64,000 nucleotides of DNA, from contig NZ_LR594671.1 in the NCBI RefSeq assembly GCF_901827185.1, positions 3,906,001 to 3,970,000 on the forward strand. The letters are read 5' to 3'. The number at the start of each line of letters is the position of its first letter. Positions within the stretch are counted from its first letter, which is position 1. This document shows positions 53,018-61,522 of the stretch, piece after piece. The notes under the pieces were generated by a model. That model did not search any database and was not told the origin of the DNA. It saw only the letters and a program-made list of their open reading frames with translations. The translations under genes and the position numbers were made by a program. Source of the DNA: Variovorax sp. PBL-E5. GTDB lineage: Bacteria; Pseudomonadota; Gammaproteobacteria; Burkholderiales; Burkholderiaceae_C.

Positions 53018-54007
53018 TTATCGAGCGGGCTGAGGATCGAGGCCGACATGGACCAGGATCTCGCCGTTGGGCATGACCGGACCGCCGCCGATCGCCAGGA
53101 CGATGCCGGAGAAAGGACTCTTCGCCTCCTCCACCAGATCGCCGAACACGTCGTAGTAGCGGCCGACCAGATCGCCCTCGGCGATCCGGTTTCCGCATTT
53201 CACGGCCGGGCGGAAAAGGCCGCCGCGCGTCGCATTCACCCACGCGAAATTGGAGAACAGGGTCAGCCCGCCATATTCGGTGGTCTCGCCCGGGAGCATG
53301 TCGAGATGGCGCAGCACGTTGCGAAAGCGCTCGGCGCAATCGGCCACAGTCTCGGGGCTGAACGCCGAGCCGATGCCGCCGGCTTCGATGATCAGCCCGG
53401 GAATGCCTTCCTTCGCCGCCTCGATCAGGGCCGATCCGCCCAGGGTGTCCAGCGGCGTGGGCAACGTGTTCTCGAAGCCGAAGGCACGCGCCATGCCGTG
53501 CGCGACGTCTGCCTTGTCGCCGGAGGGCGGCGCGAAAAGGGCCCAACGCGTGTCGGCCGTGAAAGCGGTATGGACGTCGACGAAATGCGTCGCGTGCTCG
53601 CGCAGATGCTGATAAATATGGAACGCCATCTGTTCGGTCAGCGTTCCGCCGGGCTTGCCGGGAAAGCAGCGGTTGAGGTCGCCGCCGTTGTAGCCGTCGA
53701 ACGGGCTCATGCGCTGCTGCCGCTGGAAGCCGGTGATGTTCAGGACCGGCAGCGCGACCACCGTGCCGCGCTGCAGCGTGAGCTCGCGCGTCAGGGCGTG
53801 GATGCTGAACGCGCCGCAATACTCGTTGCCGTGGACGCATCCGTGCATCCACACGACGGGGCCGTCTTCGGCGCCGCGCACGATGATCACGGGAATCTCC
53901 ATCGGCGAACCGTCCGGCAGACTGCCAACCTGCAGCATGCCGTCGACCCGGCCGGGCGCGACGGAGACGGCAGTCCCGATCTCCATTTTCTTCAGGCTCT
54001 TCTTCAT
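53018..54007 (-). CDS. AstE/AspA-family metallo-deacylase, paralog 2
   Basis: 329 residues from ATG 54007, which has AAGGAG nine bases upstream. Zinc-site HGCVHGNEYCGAF and VDVHTAFTADTRW are intact, as is the MSPFDGYNGGDLNRCFPG segment. It begins KKSLKKMEIGTAV, slightly longer than paralog 1 (MDTIEIGTAV). Two different but related deacylases could handle two acyl groups or two related substrates. Both lie between the importer and the amidohydrolase. Confidence 0.9.
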   Translation of the reverse strand: MKKSLKKMEIGTAVSVAPGRVDGMLQVGSLPDGSPMEIPVIIVRGAEDGPVVWMHGCVHGNEYCGAFSIHALTRELTLQRGTVVALPVLNITGFQRQQRMSPFDGYNGGDLNRCFPGKPGGTLTEQMAFHIYQHLREHATHFVDVHTAFTADTRWALFAPPSGDKADVAHGMARAFGFENTLPTPLDTLGGSALIEAAKEGIPGLIIEAGGIGSAFSPETVADCAERFRNVLRHLDMLPGETTEYGGLTLFSNFAWVNATRGGLFRPAVKCGNRIAEGDLVGRYYDVFGDLVEEAKSPFSGIVLAIGGGPVMPNGEILVHVGLDPQPAR

Positions 54008-54021
54008 CAGTTGGTGCTCCT

Positions 54022-54831
54022 TCAAATGCGCATGATTCGGCGCATCCCGACGAGGCGCTCGACGACGAGGCCGAGAACCAGGATGAGCAGGATCTGCAAG
54101 GTGGTGATGGCCGCGATCACCGGCGTGCTTTCCCACTGGATCTGGGAAAAGATCTCGATCGGCAGGGTCGTCATGCCCGGGCCGGTGAGAAACAGGGCGA
54201 TGTAGGCGTCGCCGAAAGAAATGATGAACGAGAAGATCAGCGCCGAGACGATGCCGGGCGCGGTCAGTGGCAGCACGATCTCCCAGAGCGCCCGCAGGCG
54301 CGATGCGCCGAGCGTCAGCGCCGCCGTCTCGAGCTGCGCGTCGACGCCGTCGAGGCTGGCCGAGACGCCAGCGATGGCGAAGGGAAGGCACAGCAGCACG
54401 TGTCCCGCAAGAAGCGCGAGGAAGCTCGGCAGCGGCACGAAATTCAGCGCGAGCAGCAAGGACATGCTGATGAGAATCTGCGGCACCATGGCCGGCAGCA
54501 GCGCCAGCGACTGCGCCAGCTCGCGCCGCTTGCCCGCGAAGCGGATGATCGAATAGGCGCTCAGGAATCCGATCAGCGTCGCGATCGGCGCCGACAGGCT
54601 GGCCAGCTTGATGCTGAACAGGAAGGCGTCGACGAAGTTGTCGGCGCGGAAGAACTCGCCGTACCAGCGCAGCGAGAAGCCGCTGGGCGGGAAGGCGGTC
54701 GAACTGGTCGCCGTGAACGAGGTCAGGACGATGATCAGGATCGGCCCGAGCAGGAAGATGTAGATCAGCAGCACGGCCGCCAGCAGCAGCACGCGGCCCA
54801 CGCCCCCGGCCTCGGAAGTCTTGTCAGCCAT
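54022..54831 (-). CDS. ABC permease, PotC-like
   Basis: 269 residues, six spans. EAA loop ALTLGASRLRALWEIVLPLTAP. The family imports polyamines, Fe3+ or 2-aminoethylphosphonate. It overlaps the PotB-like gene by eight bases. The gene follows the AstE paralog by 14 bases. Confidence 0.93.
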   Translation of the reverse strand: MADKTSEAGGVGRVLLLAAVLLIYIFLLGPILIIVLTSFTATSSTAFPPSGFSLRWYGEFFRADNFVDAFLFSIKLASLSAPIATLIGFLSAYSIIRFAGKRRELAQSLALLPAMVPQILISMSLLLALNFVPLPSFLALLAGHVLLCLPFAIAGVSASLDGVDAQLETAALTLGASRLRALWEIVLPLTAPGIVSALIFSFIISFGDAYIALFLTGPGMTTLPIEIFSQIQWESTPVIAAITTLQILLILVLGLVVERLVGMRRIMRI

Positions 54832-55678
54832 GGAGCGCCGCCCGTCGATCGCTGCGGAAATACAGGAAGATGATGACGAACTGAAGCAGGACCAGGATCG
54901 ACGCCATCGCCGATCCGAGCGGCCAGTTCAGCGTGTGCAGCACCAGCTCGTAGATCGACTGCCCCATCATCTGGACGTTCTTGCCGCCGAGCAGCGTGGG
55001 CGTGACGACCGAGCCTGCGCTGAGCGTGAAGACCAGCACCGAGCCCATGAGGATGCCGGGCTTGCTGAGCGGCAGCGTCACCTCGAAGAAGATCCGCGCA
55101 GTGCCCGCGCCCAGCGTGCTGGCCGCCCGCCGCAGGCTGGGGTCCTGCGCGGTGAGCGACGAGAAGAGCGGAAAGATCATGTAAGGCAGCAGGATGTGGA
55201 CGAGGGCCACGACGACGGCGGTCTGCGTGTTCAGGATCTGCAGCGGCTGGTGGACGAGGCCGGTCCACAGGAGCACACGGTTGATCAGGCCCTCCGCGCC
55301 GAACAGCACGATCCAGCCGTAGGTGCGAACGATCACGCCGGTGGTCAGCGGCGCGACGACCAGGAACATCAGCACGCCGCGCCAGGCCGATTGGGTGCGC
55401 GACAGGAAGTAGGCCATCGGATAGCCGAGCAGAAGGCTGCACAGCGTCGTCAGCGCCGCGAGCTTCAGCGTGAGGACGATGATGGCCCGGTAGTACGGAT
55501 CCGCGATCAGGCGCAGAAAGTTCTCTGCGGTCGGATGCGGGATGTACAGGGCGAAGGCGTCGTACCTGAAGACACCCATCGCCAGGAAGAATCCAAGCGG
55601 CAGGACGAGGAAGACCAGGTACAGCACCGTGAGGGGCACGGCGAGCACCACGCCGAAGCGGCCGCCGCTCTGATTCAT
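54824..55678 (-). CDS. ABC permease, PotB-like
   Basis: 284 residues, six spans, with the EAA loop STLGAGTARIFFEVTLPLSKP. The ATG at 55678 overlaps the ATPase stop (ATGA). The frame is open to 55705 within the ATPase gene, but those nine residues are not expected. Partner of the PotC-like permease. Confidence 0.93.
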   Translation of the reverse strand: MNQSGGRFGVVLAVPLTVLYLVFLVLPLGFFLAMGVFRYDAFALYIPHPTAENFLRLIADPYYRAIIVLTLKLAALTTLCSLLLGYPMAYFLSRTQSAWRGVLMFLVVAPLTTGVIVRTYGWIVLFGAEGLINRVLLWTGLVHQPLQILNTQTAVVVALVHILLPYMIFPLFSSLTAQDPSLRRAASTLGAGTARIFFEVTLPLSKPGILMGSVLVFTLSAGSVVTPTLLGGKNVQMMGQSIYELVLHTLNWPLGSAMASILVLLQFVIIFLYFRSDRRAALHG

Positions 55679-56790
55679 GTGGCGTCCACCTTCAACGCGC
55701 GGCATTCGGTGGGGAAAAGCCAGACGGCGTCGCCCGCCGCGAGTTGCCGGAAGCGCGGCAGGCTCGGCTTCGTGCAGACCAGGCGGACGCCGCTTGCCGT
55801 CTCCAGTTCCAGGCTCAGCTGTTCGCCGGAGAAGACGCGCTTCACCAGCCGGGCGGGGAGCGCCTCGCCCGACGCCGGCGCCTCGGTCATCAATTCGATG
55901 CGTTCGGGACGCAGCATCAGGTACGCGGCATCGCCGACCCGCAGGCTGCCCGGTACGGCCCTGGCCGGCAGGTCCGTATCGCCGGCTACGCGGATGCGAA
56001 CCTCGCCCGATGCCTGCGCCGCCACCACCTGACCCTCGACCAGGTTCGCGTCACCGATGAACTCGGCGACGAAGCGCGTGGCCGGCGAGTCGTAGAGATC
56101 CTCGGGAGACCCGATCTGCTCGACGCGCCCCTTGTTGAGCAAGGCGACGCGGTCCGACATCTCGAAGGCTTCGTCCTGGTCATGGGTGACGAAGATCGTG
56201 GTGATGCGCAGGCGCTGCTGCAGGTCCCGAATCTCGTGCCGCATGCGTTTGCGCAGCATCGCATCCAGGTTGGACAGGGGCTCATCGAGCAACAGCACCT
56301 TCGGCTCGATCACCAGCGCGCGCGCGAGGGCCACGCGCTGCCGCTGCCCGCCGGACAACTGTTCAGGCATGCGCGCCTCGACCCCGGGCAAGCCGACGGT
56401 CTCGAGCATCCGGCGCACGCGCTCGCGGATCTGTTCGCGCGGCATCTTGCGCATGCGCAGGCCGAAGCCCACGTTGTCGAAGACGGTCTTGTGGGGAAAC
56501 AGCGCGTAGTTCTGGAACACGACGCCCATGTCCCGCTTCGACGTCGCGACGCCTGTCATTTCGCGGCCGTCGAGTCGCACCTGTCCGGCCGTGGCGCCGA
56601 CCAGCCCCGCAATGATTTGCAGCGTGGTGGTCTTGCCGCAGCCCGAAGGGCCGAGCAGGGTCAGGAACTCGCCGCGGCGGACATCGAGGTCGATCGGCCC
56701 CACCGCGGTCGTGGCGCCGTATCGCTTGCTGATGCCTTGCAGCACCAGAAGGGACTGCGGTGCTGCGGTACCCGCTTTCGCATCAGGCAC
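55675..56790 (-). CDS. ABC ATPase, PotA-like
   Basis: 371 residues from GTG 56790; AAGGAGG lies eight bases upstream, inside the end of the binding-protein gene, so the two overlap. Walker A GPSGCGKTT, signature LSGGQRQRVALARALV, Walker B VLLLDEPLSNLD, plus a C-terminal TOBE domain. The frame upstream to 56895 is antisense-like. It energises the PotB/PotC-like permeases. Confidence 0.95.
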   Translation of the reverse strand: MPDAKAGTAAPQSLLVLQGISKRYGATTAVGPIDLDVRRGEFLTLLGPSGCGKTTTLQIIAGLVGATAGQVRLDGREMTGVATSKRDMGVVFQNYALFPHKTVFDNVGFGLRMRKMPREQIRERVRRMLETVGLPGVEARMPEQLSGGQRQRVALARALVIEPKVLLLDEPLSNLDAMLRKRMRHEIRDLQQRLRITTIFVTHDQDEAFEMSDRVALLNKGRVEQIGSPEDLYDSPATRFVAEFIGDANLVEGQVVAAQASGEVRIRVAGDTDLPARAVPGSLRVGDAAYLMLRPERIELMTEAPASGEALPARLVKRVFSGEQLSLELETASGVRLVCTKPSLPRFRQLAAGDAVWLFPTECRALKVDAT

Positions 56791-57871
56791 CCAGTACCTC
56801 CTTGTTCCAGCGCTCGCGGTTGCGGTCGCGGTAGGCGAACTGCGCCATGTAGTCGAAGCGCCGGGCCAGCTTGCCGATGCCTTCCAGATCCGCACTGCTG
56901 AATTCGAGCTTCTTCAGGTCCGGCGGCAGGTTCTTCATCGCGTCCATGTTGGTCGGCGGGTAGCCGCACAGGCGGGCGAACGCGATCTGCTTTTCCGCGT
57001 CCAGGGTATCGTTGGCGAATGCTTCGGCCAGCTCGATGCTTTCCTTGGGACGGTTGGCGATGATCGCGGTGTTGTAGGTCCAGGACATGCCGCCTTCCTT
57101 GGGGATCACGAATTCGACCGGCGCGCCGGCCGCCTTGGCCTGCTCGGTGCGTGCGCCGAAATACGGGCAGATCCAGATCTCCTCGGACACCAGCAATTGC
57201 TTGGTGTGCTCGACGTTGTTGATGGTCTGCGCCTTGTTCGTCTTGTAGAGCGCCTTCAGCTTCTCGATGCCTGGATCGATCTTTTCCGGGTCGCCGCCCG
57301 ACAGCAGGTTGATCGCATGGAACACCTGCTCGCCCGTCCAGACCCAATCGGGAAACCCGACCTTGCCGGCGAACTCCGGATCCCACAGATCGAACCACGA
57401 GGTGATCGGCTTCTTGATCCGCTTGGTGTTCACGGCGATACCGTAGGGCGTATGGACCAGGCCGGCGAGATAGGGATAGCGGAAGGCGGGATGCACCTTC
57501 TTCATGTTGGGAATGCGCTCCTCTTTCCACTCGACGACCGAGCTCAACGCACCTTGCTGCGTCGACGTGCTCTGGTCGAGCTGCCCCATGTCCCATTGCG
57601 GGCGCGCCCGCTGCGCGATGATGAGCGGTTCGTAGCCGAGTCCGGTCTTCCAGATCGGCTTGATGGAGTGCTTTTGCGCGAAGGGCGTCACGAAGGTCTG
57701 GTCGAACCAGTCCTTCCACGAGCCGCCGGGGAACAGGAGCCGGAGCTCGGTGGCCTGGGCCGCCGACACCCGGCCGGGAAGGCCGCCCAGCAGTGCCGAA
57801 GCGACTCCCGCACTCAGAGCGCCGGAAAGAAACCGACGACGATCGAACTCACGATCCGACAAGCTTGCCAT
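56783..57871 (-). CDS. ABC binding protein, PotD-like, Tat-type signal
   Basis: 362 residues from ATG 57871 (AGGAG six bases before). The signal carries DRRRFLSGALSAGVASALLG, a probable twin-arginine signal, implying export of a folded protein. The mature part is a type-2 polyamine/iron-like binding protein (ELRLLFPGGSWKDWFDQ, NVEHTKQLLVSEE, YPPTNMDAMKN). The ligand is not predictable but the downstream deacylases suggest an acylated amine. The open frame to 58762 is shadow. Confidence 0.92.
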   Translation of the reverse strand: MASLSDREFDRRRFLSGALSAGVASALLGGLPGRVSAAQATELRLLFPGGSWKDWFDQTFVTPFAQKHSIKPIWKTGLGYEPLIIAQRARPQWDMGQLDQSTSTQQGALSSVVEWKEERIPNMKKVHPAFRYPYLAGLVHTPYGIAVNTKRIKKPITSWFDLWDPEFAGKVGFPDWVWTGEQVFHAINLLSGGDPEKIDPGIEKLKALYKTNKAQTINNVEHTKQLLVSEEIWICPYFGARTEQAKAAGAPVEFVIPKEGGMSWTYNTAIIANRPKESIELAEAFANDTLDAEKQIAFARLCGYPPTNMDAMKNLPPDLKKLEFSSADLEGIGKLARRFDYMAQFAYRDRNRERWNKEVLGA

Positions 57872-57891
57872 GGTGTTCTCCTGGAGTGAAA

Positions 57892-58719
57892 TCATGTGGG
57901 TCGATGCTTGGCCGTCCGGGCGCGTGGCGTCGATCCCTTCGATGCCGGCGATGGCGCTTGCGCCGGGCGTTGCGCCCAGAACGGATCGGCCGTGATGACA
58001 GCCACCCTGCGGGCCGCATCGACCACGCGATCGGCGATCGCCTTGCGTCCCGCCGCATTGACGGCGATGTCGGGGAATGACAGCGAGAAGCCGATGGCCT
58101 GCTGATCGTCGGAACTGCCGACGGCGGCGCCGATGGCGCACATGCCGGCAAAGGCCGTGTCGCCGATGGCCCAGTGCTGCGCCCGCACCGTATCGAGTTC
58201 GGTCAGGAGCCTGGCGACCGGTCTGCGCGCGCCGCTCTTTCCTTCGACGAGCGCAGGCGGCAGGATCTTTCCGAGCTCCTCGTTCGGCAGGCGCGCAAGC
58301 AAGGCCTTGCCGAAAGCGGTGGTCGCGGCGGCCATCCGCGATCCTGCGTCCAGAATCATCTGGACAGGGTATCGCCCATGTCGCTTGCGAAGAATGACGA
58401 TGTCCGCGCCGTTGAGAACGCCGACATAGCCTGTGAAGCCGGTCTCGTTGATCAGCACCTCGATCTCGGCCTCCACCAGCTCCACCACCTTGACGTGCGC
58501 GTAATAGAGCTGGCCGAGTCGGAAGGGCAGGAGGCCTACGCGATAGCGGCGCGTCGCCTCGTCCTGCTCCACCAGCCGCTGCTCGGCCATCGCCAGCATC
58601 AGCCGCGACACGGTGCTCTTCGGCATTGCGAGTTTCGCGGCGACTTCCGTCACCGCCAACTCGGGCGTGTCGGAAGAAAAACAACCGAGGATCGATACAG
58701 CGGATTCGAGAGAGCTCAT
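57892..58719 (-). CDS. IclR-family transcriptional regulator
   Basis: 275 residues from ATG 58719 (GGGAC six bases upstream; GTG 58731 is an alternative). N-terminal winged helix about 5-65 (SLESAVSILGCFSSD, MPKSTVSRLMLAMAEQ) and a C-terminal effector domain with TAFGKALLARLPNEELG and GMCAIGAAVGSSDDQQA. It ends 20 bases before the binding-protein gene, so it is the first gene of the operon and probably autoregulated. The effector is unknown. Confidence 0.93.
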   Translation of the reverse strand: MSSLESAVSILGCFSSDTPELAVTEVAAKLAMPKSTVSRLMLAMAEQRLVEQDEATRRYRVGLLPFRLGQLYYAHVKVVELVEAEIEVLINETGFTGYVGVLNGADIVILRKRHGRYPVQMILDAGSRMAAATTAFGKALLARLPNEELGKILPPALVEGKSGARRPVARLLTELDTVRAQHWAIGDTAFAGMCAIGAAVGSSDDQQAIGFSLSFPDIAVNAAGRKAIADRVVDAARRVAVITADPFWAQRPAQAPSPASKGSTPRARTAKHRPT

Positions 58720-58893
58720 CTTCTGTCCCACGGGCTGAGACCGAGTTGCAAAGTTGATTCACTTTAGCACCCGGCCTGCAAAACCGTCAATCGGCACGGC
58801 CGCGCGGCGTGAGCCGAGGACCGCGCACGAACGCGCGCCGAGGACGCATCTCGGACGTTCAGGGAGTTGTGTGGCCCGTGGATCGCAGGCGAA

Positions 58894-58944
58894 TCGATGC
58901 CGCTGCGACAGCGGCATCGACGGGCTTTTCCGTCAGCCCGTCGG
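58894..58944. repeat. Tandem GC-rich hairpins downstream of uvrD
   Basis: A perfect 12-base stem, TCGATGCCGCTG/CAGCGGCATCGA, with a CGA loop (58894-58920) is directly followed by a second stem CGACGGGC/GCCCGTCG (about 58919-58944). There is no T-run on either side. They lie about 15 bases beyond the uvrD stop and may serve as a factor-dependent terminator, a stabiliser of the uvrD 3' end, or a two-way boundary with the IclR operon. Confidence 0.75.
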
Positions 58945-58959
58945 GAGACGGTTCCGCCT

Positions 58960-61329
58960 CTAGACCGGTGTCAGCTTCGCGACCGACAAGGCCAGCCACT
59001 TGACCCCGTGGCGCGGAAAGTTGACCTGGGCGCGCGCGTCGTCGCCGCTGCCTTCGAGCGCGAGCACCGTGCCCTCGCCGAACTTGTTGTGGAACACCTG
59101 CATGCCCGAGCGCAGGCCATGCGCAGGTGCCGTCTTTTGCGGCGGCACGGGCGGGTTCGCGAAGGTGTCCTTGCCGAAGCCGCCGCCCCCCGGGCGCGTG
59201 GTGGCATAGCCGCCGCCATAGCCGAAGGCCGACGGCGTGAAGCCCTGGTTCTTCGGCGTCAGCCACTTGAGCGCGCCTTCGGGCAGTTCATCGAAGAAGC
59301 GGCTCTTCACGTTGTAGCGGGTCTGGCCATGCAGCATCCGCGTCTGAGAGTGGCTCAGGTACAGGCGCTGGCGCGCACGGGTGATGGCGACGTACATCAG
59401 GCGGCGCTCTTCCTCGAGGCTTTCGTAGTCGCTCATCGAGTTCTCGTGCGGAAACAGGCCCTCTTCCATGCCGGTGATGAACACGCAATCGAATTCGAGC
59501 CCCTTGGCCGCGTGCACGGTCATCAGCTGCACCGCGTCCTGCCCGGCCTGCGCCTGGTTGTCGCCCGATTCGAGCGCGGCATGCGTGAGGAACGCGGCCA
59601 GCGGGCTCATGGTCTCGCCGGTTTCGGCGTCGGGCGCGAGCGGCTCGTCGCTGAGCGGAAGATTCGGATCGATGCCCTGGCTGGCCGGAGACTGGCGCAG
59701 CTCGTCGACCGGCAGCGCGACGGCATCGCGCCCGAAGCCTTCCTGCGTGACGAAGCTCTCGGCCGCGTTGACGAGTTCATCCAGGTTCTCGATGCGGTCG
59801 GCGCCTTCGCGGTCGGCCTTGTAGTGCTCGACGAGGCCACTGTGGTCGAGCACCAGTTCGATGATCTCGCGCAGGGACATGCCGACGGTCTGTTCGCGCA
59901 GCACGTCGATCTTGGCGACGAAGGCCGAGAGATTGGTGCCGGCCTTGCCGCCGACCACGCTCACCGCATCGTGCAGCGAGCGGCCTGCCGCCCGTGCCGC
60001 ATCCTGCAGCTGCTCGATGGTGCGGGCGCCGATGCCGCGCGGCGGGAAGTTGACGATGCGCAGGAAGCTGGTGTCGTCGTCCTTGTTCTCGAGCAGGCGC
60101 AGGTAGGCCAGCGCATGCTTGATCTCGGCGCGTTCGAAGAAGCGCAGGCCGCCATACACGCGGTACGGCACGGCGGCGTTGAAGAGCGCGGTTTCGATCA
60201 CGCGGCTCTGGGCATTGCTGCGGTAGAGCACCGCCATTTCCTTGCGCGCGATGCCGTCGCGCGCGAGCTGGCGCATCTCCTCGACCATCCATTGCGCCTC
60301 GGCGAAATCGCTGGTCGACTCGTAGACGCGCACCGGCTCGCCGGGGCCCTGGTCGGTGCGCAGGTTCTTGCCCAGGCGCTTCTTGTTGTGGCTGATCAGC
60401 TCGTTGGCCGAGTCGAGGATGTTGCTGAAGCTGCGGTAGTTCTGCTCCAGCTTGATCTGGTGGCTGACCTCGAACTCGCGCACGAAGTCGGCCATGTTGC
60501 CCACCCGCGCGCCGCGGAAGGCATAGATGCTCTGGTCGTCGTCGCCGACCGCGATCACGCTGCTGTCGCCCGGCACGAAGCGGCCGTCGACGGTGGCGCC
60601 GGACAGCATCTTGATCCACGCGTACTGCAGCCGGTTGGTGTCCTGGAATTCGTCGATCAGGATGTGGCGGAAGCGCCGCTGGTAGTGCTCGCGCACCGGG
60701 TCGTTGTCACGCAGCAGCTCGTAGCTGCGCAGCATCAGTTCGCCGAAGTCGACCACGCCCTCGCGCTGGCACTGCTCTTCGTACAACTGGTAGAGCTCGA
60801 CCTTCTTGCGGTCGTCCTCGCTGCGGATTTCGACGTCGCGCGGACGCAGGCCATCTTCCTTGGCGCCGGCGATGAACCACTGGGTCTGCTTGGCAGGGAA
60901 GCGCTCGTCGTCGACGTTGAACTGCTTCATGAGCCGCTTGATGGCCGACAGCTGGTCCTGCGTGTCGAGGATCTGGAAGGTGGACGGCAGGTCGGCGAGC
61001 TTCCAGTGGGCACGCAGGAAGCGGTTGCACAGGCCGTGAAAAGTGCCGATCCACATGCCGCGCACATTGACGGGCAGCATCGCCGTCAGCCGCGTCATCA
61101 TTTCCTTGGCGGCCTTGTTGGTGAAGGTGACGGCGAGGATGCCGCCCGGCGATACCTGGCCGGTCTGCAGCAGCCAGGCGATGCGGGTGGTCAGCACCCG
61201 CGTCTTGCCCGAGCCGGCGCCGGCGAGGATCAGCGCATTGCCGGCCGGCAGCGTGACGGCGGCACGCTGCTCCGGGTTGAGGTTGTGGAGCAGCGGCGAA
61301 TCTGCGGGTGCCGCGAGGTCGGTGAGCAT
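58960..61329 (-). CDS. uvrD: DNA helicase II, UvrD/PcrA
   Basis: 789 residues from ATG 61329. Superfamily-1 motifs are complete: Walker A AGAGSGKTRVL, Walker B FRHILIDEFQDTN, DDDQSIYAFRGA, and C-terminal VQLMTVHAAKGLEFDCVFI and ERRLMYVAITRARQRLYL. A Gly-rich linker precedes the C-terminal Tudor-like domain (MQVFHNKFGEGTVLALEG). It unwinds DNA in nucleotide excision and mismatch repair. The frame is open to 61380, but the TACAAT box places the transcription start at the chosen ATG. Confidence 0.96.
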   Translation of the reverse strand: MLTDLAAPADSPLLHNLNPEQRAAVTLPAGNALILAGAGSGKTRVLTTRIAWLLQTGQVSPGGILAVTFTNKAAKEMMTRLTAMLPVNVRGMWIGTFHGLCNRFLRAHWKLADLPSTFQILDTQDQLSAIKRLMKQFNVDDERFPAKQTQWFIAGAKEDGLRPRDVEIRSEDDRKKVELYQLYEEQCQREGVVDFGELMLRSYELLRDNDPVREHYQRRFRHILIDEFQDTNRLQYAWIKMLSGATVDGRFVPGDSSVIAVGDDDQSIYAFRGARVGNMADFVREFEVSHQIKLEQNYRSFSNILDSANELISHNKKRLGKNLRTDQGPGEPVRVYESTSDFAEAQWMVEEMRQLARDGIARKEMAVLYRSNAQSRVIETALFNAAVPYRVYGGLRFFERAEIKHALAYLRLLENKDDDTSFLRIVNFPPRGIGARTIEQLQDAARAAGRSLHDAVSVVGGKAGTNLSAFVAKIDVLREQTVGMSLREIIELVLDHSGLVEHYKADREGADRIENLDELVNAAESFVTQEGFGRDAVALPVDELRQSPASQGIDPNLPLSDEPLAPDAETGETMSPLAAFLTHAALESGDNQAQAGQDAVQLMTVHAAKGLEFDCVFITGMEEGLFPHENSMSDYESLEEERRLMYVAITRARQRLYLSHSQTRMLHGQTRYNVKSRFFDELPEGALKWLTPKNQGFTPSAFGYGGGYATTRPGGGGFGKDTFANPPVPPQKTAPAHGLRSGMQVFHNKFGEGTVLALEGSGDDARAQVNFPRHGVKWLALSVAKLTPV

Positions 61330-61335
61330 CCGTCG

Positions 61336-61341
61336 ATTGTA
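61336..61341 (-). promoter_or_regulatory. -10 box placing the start at the uvrD ATG
   Basis: TACAAT on the minus strand ends six bases before the uvrD ATG, with ATGACC 18 bases upstream as a possible -35. Transcription would begin at or next to the A of ATG. It is the same geometry as at 46930-46942. Confidence 0.65.
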
Positions 61342-61400
61342 GAAAGCATGGCGTATGGCGGTCATATGAACCGGTCGCATGCGTTCGGCGGCCGCACCGC

Positions 61401-61522
61401 GTAAAATCAGTCACCGGGCCCAAGTTTCTTGCGCCCGGTTTTTCGTGGGCGTTTCCTTTTTCGAAAACGCCTCGGAAACCGGCCGGACCAAGCGCTCAAT
61501 CCACTGTCAAAGGAGCTTGGTG
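61401..61522 (+). promoter_or_regulatory. guaC promoter and leader
   Basis: TAAAAT near 61401-61406 looks like a -10 box, giving a leader of about 110 bases. The leader contains GGCGTTTCC/GAAAACGCC as a small hairpin around TTTTTC (about 61449-61472) and ends with AAAGGAG before the ATG. The structure is not one I recognise as a known riboswitch. Confidence 0.4.

Noticed and set aside
50750..54205. 1151-codon open frame on the plus strand
   Set aside because: Antisense to the amidohydrolase, AstE-like paralogs and permease; shadow composition.
61401..61522. Possible purine riboswitch before guaC
   Set aside because: Only a small hairpin is present; no three-way junction or conserved purine-aptamer loops are visible.
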